DNA of 64,000 nucleotides from Scylla paramamosain (taxonomy: Eukaryota > Arthropoda > Malacostraca > Decapoda > Portunidae): positions 16,359,255-16,423,254 of the forward strand of contig NC_087173.1 of the NCBI RefSeq assembly GCF_035594125.1, in the 5' to 3' direction. Position 1 is the stretch's first letter; every line of letters starts with the position of its first letter. Shown here piece after piece: positions 55,458 to 64,000 of this stretch. The notes beneath the pieces are model-generated. The model was given only the letters and a program-made list of their open reading frames with translations. It had not been told where the DNA came from and did no database searches. Position numbers and translations under genes: made by a program.

Positions 55458-55870
55458 TTTCAAATAGTTAAAGCAAAAATATATGAAAACAAAGCTTTGC
55501 CAGTCTTATCACATACGCGTTTGTTCTGTGTGTGTGTGTGTGTGTGTGTGCGCGCGCATAAATACCAGTAATTTTCCCTGGCAGCCTATACGTAACACAC
55601 CATTCACAGCTGCAAAGGCACTCATCCGCATAACCCTCAGTGACTGTTAATCATTAAAACTTAACATTCTTTTAAATAACTCATAACTTATCACATAACT
55701 GCATAAACTCTAAGCTTTAAACACGAGTAAAAAAATAATAAAAACGGCAGCGGTACTCGTATCGGTGGCCCAAGATGGAGGCCAACACACACACACACAC
55801 ACACAAACACACACCACTAACCTTGAAAACTTTTTGTCAGGGAAGCACTAGTAACACTTTTTTTTATTTA

Positions 55871-55918
<48 letters not shown>

Positions 55919-56037
55919 CAAGCACGCTACCAGAGACATACGTGCAGAACTTACTGCAGAACTCGCGCATGTAAAACTCGTTGCCTGGATCACTACGTAG
56001 AATGCATGAGTAACAACTGTACCCAAGGAATTCTCAC
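55457..56037. other. Spacer with short (GT), (CA) and (AT) runs
   Basis: (GT)n near 55528-55550, (CA)n near 55784-55805, (AT)n 55876-55917. No gene seen apart from the adjacent first exon. Confidence 0.6.
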
Positions 56038-56088
56038 CTCAGCCTCAAGGTCAAGTTCAGGAGGCGAGTGGGTTTCAGCGTCCCCCAT
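56038..56088 (-). CDS. Candidate alternative first coding exon of the BAIAP3-type gene
   Basis: ATG at 56088-56086 followed by 17 codons, MGDAETHSPPELDLEAE, ending at a strong donor GAG|GTGAGA in phase 0. The next exon known on this strand (41857) begins in phase 0 with EEQQLSDV, giving a continuous acidic N terminus. The region upstream (56089-56130) has the composition of a leader. Linkage to the downstream exons is inference from strand, order and phase only. Confidence 0.45.
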
Positions 56089-56460
56089 AACCTAGCTCGC
56101 CAGCTTGTTGCATCATGGCCAGCATAACATCTGAGGTCACTTAAATATCTTACCTTTACTTATTTGTGTATAAAATGATGTTGCAAGGACTATTCCATAA
56201 AGCCTGAATTTCTAAGTTTGTGTTACCGGGGTTGGCTCTGTTGCTGCTATGTGTATAATCTGATTCAAATCCTTCAACTTTATTACCACATAAGATTCAT
56301 TCCCATATTCATAGTTGCTAAGGTTCTATTAAAAGCGTGTTATTGCCTCAAAAGCATCCAGTCAACGTATGATACGTCCCATGCTGCAGGATATGTCACA
56401 AAAAGCACACTCCAGCCTCGTGCTTATCGCTGACATCACGCGTTTTTTTTTTTTTTTTCA
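56089..56460. other. Possible 5' region of the alternative exon, otherwise empty
   Basis: No recognised repeat or gene. A core promoter motif was not identified. Confidence 0.4.
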
Positions 56461-56464
56461 CAAT

Positions 56465-56465
<1 letters not shown>

Positions 56466-56537
<72 letters not shown>
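56466..56537. repeat. (CT)n microsatellite
   Basis: About 35 CT units after a poly(T) run. Confidence 0.97.
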
Positions 56538-56538
<1 letters not shown>

Positions 56539-56869
56539 GCAACTGATGTTTCCTGTAATGACCGCCGCTCCTTCCTTTGTCCTGCTTACGGGTACTACAT
56601 ACACACACAAGTTTAGTAAAATTTTCACTGCATTTTTTTTTCACGAGCCCAAACTGATTTTTAGATATTTATGTGATAGTTATCATTTCAACGTAGAAAT
56701 ATCGAATGGTTTTATCAAGCTACGCGTACGTGTATATCAACGCCACCAAATTTGCAATGGTAATGTTCCGAGAGGCAATCGTAAGTTACATGTGACGCAA
56801 TTGAATGCAAGAGTTCATGGGAGTTCACTGCAGAATGTGCACAAATACGATTTTTTTTTTTTCCAGGTT

Positions 56870-56941
<72 letters not shown>
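56870..56941. repeat. (AG)n microsatellite
   Basis: About 35 AG units, in inverted orientation to the array at 56466. Confidence 0.97.
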
Positions 56942-56944
<3 letters not shown>

Positions 56945-57239
56945 TCCGGAAATTTGTGAGGTTAAGTACCCATACTTTCTTCCTCGTTACTGTGACACAT
57001 CCAAGGTCATAACCAAGAAACACACAGCATTCCTAGTTATAACCCTCCCCCAACTCAACACTTTAGATCCATCAGTCAATGCAGACAAGATGGGGATAGG
57101 AAAGCAATGTTCTATACCATCAGATTAATCGATAAAATTCCCCTACATATCTGTTTTGACTGCGTGACTTCCTGCGAGGCGGCATCCTGTGGGACAAAAA
57201 CGTCATGCTGCACTTGACGAGTTCATTACACGGTGGAAT

Positions 57240-57304
<65 letters not shown>
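57240..57304. repeat. (AG)n microsatellite
   Basis: About 31 AG units followed by a short (CA)n near 57321. Confidence 0.96.
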
Positions 57305-57308
<4 letters not shown>

Positions 57309-57537
57309 CTCTTCTCCCTTACACACACACACACACACACGTGCAAGTATACAAACACAAAATTAACACATACATACCGTACGCATGTACATACATAATT
57401 TACAATAAAAGTTCATAAAACCGGGAAATACGAACGTTTGGAAAATAAATTCGTACTATCAATAATAACAATCACACACATCACCATCATCACAGATTAT
57501 CATCACCATCATCATCAAGCAACTACCTGTTACTCAC

Positions 57538-57822
57538 CATTCCAAGGTTTTTCGGAGAGAATTGACACAAACTGGCGCGAGATCCGACACAATCCTCTTC
57601 CTCATCTTCATTTTCCTCCTCCCTTGTCGAATTTATTTTGTGAGTCCTCTTCCTCCTCCTAGAACTCGCTATGGTGCGAGGATGAGGAACAGAGGAGGGA
57701 ATCATCATGGTAATGGAGGTGCTGTATTCTTCTCTGGAGGTAAGAAGTGTTAATGCATCTGCTCCTTCTTCTATCTCACCCAGTACAGGATTTAGGGGCT
57801 TGCTCACAGAAGACTGCCCCAT
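57538..57822 (-). CDS. Candidate first coding exon of the BAIAP3-type gene
   Basis: ATG at 57822-57820, 95 codons, ending at donor ATG|GTGAGT in phase 0. It encodes MGQSSVSKPLNPVLGEIEEG, a Ser/Thr-rich stretch, a basic patch SSRRRKRTHK and an acidic run REEENEDEEE. MGQSS at the start could be N-myristoylated. It lies upstream of the phase-0 exon at 41857 on the same strand, with no other gene known between. It could instead belong to a separate gene. No family similarity recognised in the exon itself. Confidence 0.5.
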
Positions 57823-58326
57823 CTTCTTTATCTAGCAGAACAAAGGGTTTGATCTCACGGCAGATTTTGGAAGTAATCAATAGCGTCTAAGTTCAAGATT
57901 CTATTATTCGTGACGTGACTCATAGCCAAGACAACTGTTTGTGTTTCCAGGTTAGTTGAGTTTTTCTACCGAGATGATAGAAAGATTTCTCACTTCCACT
58001 GGTATTATAAACATCAGAGTCTACATTTGTGTTTGGCTTTATTACCATTGCTTGTGATAGTACAAAAACAGTATTTTTTTTTTGTATTATGATGGAGGTT
58101 GGGTGTCGGAAGTATCACTGAAAACACGAAGACACCTTTGACAACGCGTCTTTTTCCACTCGAGCTGTTATTCGAGAGACGCCGTAATATTTGGGAATAC
58201 AATGTGAAGTTACAAGAAAATACAAGAATGGTTTTGAGCTGGAAGGACATGGGTTAAAACTCATAAGGAACAATACTTCAAAACCAACAGCAACTCAAAA
58301 CATTTCAACACTGTAAACGAGTCAGA
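57823..58326. other. Upstream region of the candidate first exon
   Basis: No repeat family recognised. It would contain the leader and promoter if the exon at 57538 is a true first exon. Confidence 0.4.
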
Positions 58327-58540
58327 CTTTACACATTTTCTATAGGCTACACGATACACCGTGCCTGTGGAGTCTTCCACTGGGTCATACGTTCCTTATC
58401 CCACCACCTCCATGCATTAGAAATGACTAGTGCCAATTTTTACACATTTCCTATTGGCCCACATAACGTACACCATCCCTCAACACCCGTCCATTAGGCC
58501 AGAAGTTCCTTACTCCATCACCTTCCAGCACGACAAAAGC
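58327..58540. repeat. Degenerate tandem duplication, unit about 107 bp
   Basis: TTTACACATTTTCTATAGGC...GTTCCTTATCCCACCACCT at about 58328 recurs as TTTACACATTTCCTATTGGC...GTTCCTTACTCCATCACCT at about 58437. Confidence 0.7.
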
Positions 58541-58656
58541 TGACGCCACATATTTACGTCAGAATTTCAGTGATTTCACCATGTCCTGCAAGCGCCATTA
58601 GAAGTAGAGGAAGGAAACTGCATACAACCCCCCTCTTTCAACACGTTCAACACACT

Positions 58657-58768
58657 GGTGGTGCAGTGGTAGTAGTGAGCGGCCGCGCCTCAGCCTCCTG
58701 TCACGCGGCGCCCGAGGGTTTACGAAGCCTTGCAATCAATACACTTAAATAGATAAATAAATAAATTT
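58657..58768 (+). mobile_element. Possible short tRNA-derived SINE
   Basis: A-box-like TGGTGCAGTGGTAGTAG, degenerate B-box GAGGGTTTACG, and an (AAAT)n tail at about 58747-58766. Shorter and more degenerate than the SINE at 13568. No clear target duplication. Confidence 0.4.
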
Positions 58769-59392
58769 ACTTTCAGATTCTCACTATTACACATGATACT
58801 TCACCTATGGATCTCTCTCACCATGGTCATATTTCAATCCTACATTAATAAATACGTGTTTCCCGATTATCTTTTTCAGTGTTTCCTCGCCACGGTCTTT
58901 CTGAAACACAACGAGGAACAGTGGGAAAGCAGGACTCTCCTGTAAACGTTCTCATGATGCGGAGCGACTAGTTTTCATGGCCATTGTGTCCTTTGTTTCG
59001 TGTAAAAGGATAGTAATGACGAATCCTACTTAATTGTATAATGTAACCATGATTTCAGTACCGTAAAGTGAGTTAAAGGCAGTAATCAGGGGTTTTTTTT
59101 ATCAATTACGCAAGCTGTTTTTGTTTTTGTTTTTGTTTTCTTTTCTTTTCTTATTCATATTATACGAGTATCTGTTTCTAAGGCGGTTTAAGTTATTATA
59201 ATCATGAGGATCTGACGGAATGATTAATCCACTGTACCACGTGTTAACCCTTGTGACAAATGACAGACACAATTGTAATAGTTGGCAACTTGAACGCCAA
59301 GACCACCTCTTCATGGCAGGTCGGTGTGTGATGTAAGAGCCATTGTCATCACGTGAACCTCCACTTCGTTCATGACAGAACTTTGAAAAAAG
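58769..59392. other. Spacer, nothing recognised
   Basis: Contains a (TTTTTG)n/(TTTTC)n short run near 59117-59150 only. Confidence 0.5.
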
Positions 59393-59626
<234 letters not shown>

Positions 59627-60434
59627 TATTTTCGTTGCATGTGCACCTTCCCACATTCATTTATTTATTTTTTTCTTTCAATTTCATCACTTCACCCCTC
59701 TTCTCTTTCCATACACTATTTCGGTCTTTGCTCTCTTCTATCTATCTATCCATCTGTCTATCTACCTATCTATCTATCGATCCATTTATACAATTTACAA
59801 TGATGTGACCGAGACTGCTAGTGGTATAAATCGTGCATCATCTTCCACTACACGTGTTCCGTTATCTGAATTCTGCTTTTCCTGAGATGTGTTGTGGTAT
59901 TTTATCATGAGAGAGTCGTTCGTTGGTACGGCATTCCTAAAAGCTTTGGTCATATCTCGATTTGTTATTAATGGGGGTTTCCAAATGTTTTCCGATTGTG
60001 TTAAAAATTCAAAAAGTATTATATATAATCTATCTGGCTTTTTAAAAATAATCCGGATGAGAACAAAGTGTTTAAGAATACGAGTCTAGGGATCAAGAGG
60101 AAATTTACTTTCGGTGCTACTGAACTTTGACAGTTAACACTTCCAGGTTCTCAGTCTGTCTCAAATGGGTCATGCAGTCGCTCATTATGTGCTTGTCATT
60201 GAGGGGATGATTGGGAAGTCAATTAGGATCACAGTATGAATTTGGATCATTGTAAAGGGATTATTTAGAATACAGATATAATTAATTAGCTTCTTACTTC
60301 TACATGTGTCAATCACTTGAGTTCCTTTACCTGAGAGAGAGAAATTCATGGAAATAATGTACATCTCCGTAGTTTTCCATTAGACATGTCTCTAGGTTGT
60401 GTTGGCACCTCTGAGATCTTCTGAGGGCAATAGT
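59627..60434. other. Spacer, nothing recognised
   Basis: A (TATC)n run near 59740-59780. The plus-strand open frame at 59889-60089 has no recognisable domain. Confidence 0.5.
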
Positions 60435-60754
60435 CTTGCACACCCTACTCATGATGAGCCTAGATGTGAATAGTTGTGACCAATGCTAGTGTTGGTTTTT
60501 GGTTATTAAGGTGTCTTGCAAACCCTACTCATGGTGGGCCTAGGTGTGAATAGTTGTGACCAATGCTAGTGTTGGTTTTTGGTTATTAAGGTGTCTTGCA
60601 AACCCTACTCATGGTGGGCCTAGGTGTGAATAGTTGTGACCAATGCTAGTGTTGGTTTTGGGTTATTAAGGTGTCTTGCAAACCCTACTCATGGTGGGCC
60701 TAGGTGTGAATAGTTGTGACCAATGCTAGTGTTGGTTTTGGGTTATTGAGGTGT
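60435..60754. repeat. 80-bp minisatellite, four units
   Basis: Units start CTTGCA at 60435, 60515, 60595 and 60675. The first differs by several substitutions; the last three are almost identical. Each contains GACCAATGCTAGTGTTGG. Confidence 0.95.
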
Positions 60755-60976
60755 CTCAATCCAACCAGCCATTATACCTTGGTTGTTGCGTAAATGTCTT
60801 ATCTGGATTTGTTATCACAATTCTCTCATTATATTTCTTAGCTACCCTTTTCTGAGGCATTTGGTTCCTGCCCTGTAGAACCCTATCACATCTCATAGGG
60901 AAGTTCCTGAGAGCAGGAATCAGATGTTATAATTATTATTATATTTATTTATTTTTTATTTTTTTCATGTAAGAGG

Positions 60977-61291
60977 GAAAAAAAGGAGGAGTGCCTGCAC
61001 GCAGGAAAATCCCCACACGCTGCGAATGTGCGAGAAGTCATGCCTCATGATTGGCAAGCACCTCATCATCTAACCTAACCTAGCCAAAATAATGTCTTGT
61101 AATAAATAGGAGAGCCTATCCAGTAATTTGGTATGGGGTAGTTAGGTTAGGTTACATTAGGTTAAGGTTAAAGTTTAGGTTAGCTGATGAGAAGGTGGCG
61201 GCCCATCACAAAGTGAGACTGCTAGCACATGTACAGAGTGTGCGGGAACTTTCCTGTGTGCAGGTCCTCCAAAAAAAAAAAAAAAAAAAAA
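60977..61291. mobile_element. Foldback element with TTAGG-like loop
   Basis: The left arm begins A7-GGAGGAGTGCCTGCACGC. The right arm, inverted, begins with a 21-base T/A run then GGAGGACCTGCACACAGGAA. Arms of about 100-120 bp with moderate divergence. The central part has CTAACCTAACCTAG at 61072 and GTTAGGTTAGGTTACATTAG at 61141, similar to the arthropod telomere motif TTAGG. Confidence 0.75.
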
Positions 61292-62402
61292 GGCCCACTA
61301 GAGTAACAGTCCCAAAAGTTAGGTCAAAAGGGTTATTGAAATTTAGAGGATATAACTAATATTGAACTAGGAACAGAAGACATCTCCATTACCTTTCCTC
61401 AGGTCACAAGCAGCTGGTGGGAGCTGTGCACACAGTTAACAGCTGCAATATAATATGGATTGCCACTTCTGCTCCATCCTGTCACCAGTGTTATGCCCAA
61501 CTAGTACTCCACCACTCCAGCAGCTGTCCAAATGGAAAAGAAACATAACAGGTAGTCACAGTATTAGGTAATCATTGAAAGGGGATGAAACAATGAAGAT
61601 GCTGGTTAACTGATGTGCATGTGTGTTTAGTTGAAGCATATGGGATTTTAGTTCCATCCAGTTGTGAATTACTTGAGCAATAACTGTGTTGTGCAAAGAA
61701 TGGACTATGTAAGTGTGTATGCCAAGGTGAAGGAATGGTATGTGGAGTGGTTGCGAGTGGCAAGGTGAAATCCAGCATCCTGAGGTGGTCTGGCTAGTTA
61801 GGGTGCCTAAGAGTGTATGCAAATGTGGTAGAAGACAATAGAGTATATCAAAGACTGAACATGAGGGCATAAATAAATGGAGGACCAGAATATTAGTGTG
61901 TGAGAGAAATTAATAGAGAATGAAATTATTTAAGGCTACAGGGACAAGAATAAACAAAAGACAGAGTTAGAATGTGTGAGAGATAAAGGATAGAGGAGAA
62001 TGAGAGAATTTGAGCTTCCAGACAAATAAATGAAGGACAGAAGTGTTTGAGTGTGTGAGAGAAAACAAGAGAGTAGAATAAAAGGGCAAGAGGTTGCTGG
62101 GACTGAAGATAGTGATGGAGCATGTAGAGGAAAGGAAACAGAAGAGAATTTGAGAATTAGAACATTTGAGTTTGTGAGAGAAAGGAAGAGTGGAGAATAA
62201 GATTAGAAGCTGCAAGAGCATGAATAAATAGAGGTGTTAGTGTGTGAGGGAAAGAAAAGTTGGGAAGAATTTGAGCTTGTAAGGACATAAAAAAATTAAG
62301 GACAGAGTGTTGGAATGTGTAAGAGAAGGAAGAAAGTAGAATAAAAGGAACAGTGTATGATAGGAAAAGTATAAACACAGAAATAGATATATAAATTTAA
62401 CC
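61292..62402. other. Spacer between foldback and TAF10 poly(A) site
   Basis: About 61880-62350 is a low-complexity purine-rich region of diverged roughly 80-bp repeats (GTGTGAGAGAAA, AATAAATGGAGGACAGA, AGAATTTGAGCTT). No exon seen. Confidence 0.6.
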
Positions 62403-62408
62403 TTTATT
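62403..62408 (-). terminator. Poly(A) signal of TAF10
   Basis: AATAAA on the minus strand, about 130 bp after the stop codon. Confidence 0.65.
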
Positions 62409-62535
62409 CATATAAGGATGTTTGTTACACTCCAGTATAAAATAATGAACTACACATCACATATGCCAATAGCAGTAAAAGATGAGAACAGAGGAACTAC
62501 ATCAACACACACACAAACACACACACACACACACA

Positions 62536-62740
62536 CTAGATATAATAATGTGGTTTCTTCACAGTGATTCCATATTCTGCCAGGACAGGAGTGAGGTCTT
62601 CCATGGTCAGTGTGAACCTCTTGTCCTTCCCCTTGATCTTGCTGCTGCTCTGCTGGGCACCACGCATCTTGCAGTGTTGCAGTGCATCATTGGCAATGTC
62701 TGATACAAACTTCTGAGCAGCCAAAGAGATGAGGCGTACC
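62536..62740 (-). CDS. Taf10: TAF10, last coding exon
   Basis: TAF10 is a histone-fold subunit shared by TFIID and SAGA, acting in the nucleus at promoters. This exon encodes VRLISLAAQKFVSDIANDAL, QHCKMRGAQQSS, then a Lys-rich loop and LTMEDLTPVLAEYGITVKKP, ending HYYI and TAG. It covers helices of the histone fold and the conserved C terminus (LTMEDL...YG-[IV]-x-VKKP-[HP]-Y). The acceptor is TTTCCTCTAG|, and one base completes the Leu codon split from the upstream exon. Neighbours are a minisatellite containing acceptor-like copies directly upstream and a (CA)n downstream. The assignment is firm from motif identity. Confidence 0.95.
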
Positions 62741-62965
62741 CTAGAGGAAACAATCAGTGTGTCAGGGTGTGCGTTTGTGGTATACGAGGTGTAGAGGTAA
62801 AATGCACCCTGGGGCAAATAACTAAGATGTCAATGTGTGTTACTGTGCGGTGTGTGAGGTACAGAAGTGAGATACAGTCTGGAGAGAACAATCAGTGTCA
62901 CAGTGTGTTTATGTGGTGTGTGAGATGTGGAGGTGAGATGCACCCTAGAAGCAACAATTAGGGTA
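62741..62965. repeat. 66-70 bp minisatellite carrying splice-acceptor copies
   Basis: Three diverged units directly upstream of the TAF10 acceptor, each with the same pyrimidine tract plus CAG/TAG followed by a GGTGCATCTC-like start. AG positions on the minus strand are 62810-62809, 62880-62879 and 62946-62945, against 62742-62741 for the authentic site. Confidence 0.8.
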
Positions 62966-62970
62966 TTAGG

Positions 62971-63055
<85 letters not shown>
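62971..63055. repeat. (GT)n microsatellite in TAF10 intron
   Basis: About 42 GT units. Confidence 0.97.
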
Positions 63056-63056
<1 letters not shown>

Positions 63057-63135
63057 GAGACTTTAGTAACTCCACAGATTCATGAAAACACAAATATTTA
63101 GTTATTTATTCAAAGTGTACTAATTAAAGTATAAC

Positions 63136-63269
<134 letters not shown>

Positions 63270-63274
63270 CTTAC

Positions 63275-63339
63275 AGTCGGCCATCAGCAGTATCAAAACC
63301 AGAGGAGTTGAGATAGTAGGCTGTTACTGCATCAGGAAT
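63275..63339 (-). CDS. Taf10: TAF10, penultimate exon
   Basis: A 65-nt exon with acceptor TTTTCTCAG| and donor GACT|GTAAGTAT. It encodes IPDAVTAYYLNSSGFDTADG and R, then the split Leu codon. IPDAVT-x-YYL-N-x-x-GF is the start of the TAF10 histone fold. The joined product reads DGRL-VRLISLAAQKF. The upstream exon that should encode the preceding FL-x-x-LE-x-Y-x-PT segment is not recognisable in the remaining 660 bp and probably lies beyond the window. Confidence 0.95.
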
Positions 63340-63381
63340 CTGAGAAAAAAAAATAGAATAGACAGTAAAAAAAAAAAAAAA

Positions 63382-63413
<32 letters not shown>

Positions 63414-64000
63414 AATAATAAATGTTACGCCCCAAACACTCACACACACGCACCCACACAAAAGTATCCACGAGCCTGTTGGGGCGCACATGAGCTGTGA
63501 AATGGTAGTAGATGCAGGCGAGAGACCTGTGTCTACATGAAAAACTGCTACTGCTAACCAGTCTCCATCCATGTGACCCCTTTTTATGAGGGTCACAGTG
63601 GGCCTGGCACTAGGAATAAAAACAACCCTCTTGGGAAGTGAAGACAAACCAGGACAGAAACAAAGTATCTCTGGTGAGCTGAGGCCATGTGCTCAGTGAC
63701 CTCCACCTTTAGGAAGCCTCCCGTCAGCATCTCCATCAGTACCTCGTGGAGGATCCACTCCGTGCCTCATGACTGACTAAGACTAACATGTAGTGTTCTG
63801 TCTTCAGACTCAGGGAGTGTGGACGCTTGTGCTCACTGCGCGCCGGTGGACGTTCCCTGTCAGCACCTCCGTCACCAACCCCTCCCTCACCTCAGGGGGG
63901 TGGCTGGAATGTATTACAGAACTGGACAGTGTGCAGCAAGCTAGTTGGACATCCGTAAGTAGAAGCATCCTGAGTGCTGCACCATTGGACCATGGGCACA
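63340..64000. other. TAF10 upstream intron sequence
   Basis: A run of A and (AAAT)n/(AAT)n near 63369-63420. Then GC-richer unique sequence with two related segments (CGTCAGCATCTCCATCAGTA near 63722 and TGTCAGCACCTCCGTCACCA near 63857). No exon with a recognised product. Confidence 0.45.

Noticed and set aside
60435..60754. CRISPR-like array
   Set aside because: Units repeat along their whole length with no alternating unique spacers; a minisatellite in a eukaryotic genome.
63324..63647. 107-residue minus-strand ORF as the N-terminal TAF10 exon
   Set aside because: The frame does not join the phase of exon 63339, lacks the expected conserved segment and runs through a poly(A)/AAAT tract.

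Overview
This is a eukaryotic, intron-rich and very repeat-rich window. It holds parts of two host genes on the minus strand, set in about 60 kb of nested transposable elements and unusually long dinucleotide microsatellites. The retroelement types (a Jockey-like single-ORF LINE, CR1-like LINEs, BEL/Pao), the TTAGG-like motifs and the long (AT)n/(GA)n arrays fit a decapod crustacean, probably a crab. That placement is inference from style; no marker gene proves it.
Host genes. (1) A BAIAP3/Munc13-4 (UNC13D)-family gene runs right to left from about 57.8 kb to beyond position 1. I found seven internal exons whose splice sites and reading phases join without a break: 41857-41621, 36877-36811, 24356-24248, 16783-16739 (a 45-nt micro-exon), 10789-10660, 10284-10135 and 4019-3768. 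They encode an N-terminal helical segment, one complete C2 domain and the start of the MUN-type region. Two candidate first exons lie at 57822-57538 and 56088-56038. (2) TAF10, the histone-fold TFIID/SAGA subunit: its last two coding exons are at 63339-63275 and 62740-62536, with a poly(A) signal downstream.
Mobile elements, left to right. Jockey-like copy A (1-2180, minus). piggyBac-type MITE 1 (2239-3266). Jockey-like copy B (5515-9668) split by a CR1-like LINE. A hAT-like element (10998-14290) holding a LINE, which holds a tRNA-derived SINE. A foldback (14830-15700). Jockey-like copy C (18006-23740) split by a CR1-like LINE, itself split by piggyBac MITE 2, and by another LINE. A giant mariner-type foldback (25364-26153). 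Jockey-like copy D (26908-36320) split by a nearly intact BEL/Pao element (27183-35034). Jockey-like copy E (37245-40489, close to full length). A nested-TIR MITE (42208-42630). A Harbinger-like relic (43838-45168). A transposon-derived pseudogene (45378-46000). A second CR1-like LINE family (46215-55407) broken by at least five insertions, including an internally deleted BEL/Pao copy. Several foldbacks and minisatellites up to TAF10.
Because the same LINE families occur several times here, empty sites and target duplications can be read inside the window, so the order of many insertions is directly supported. No CRISPR array, prokaryotic gene or viral gene cluster was seen.
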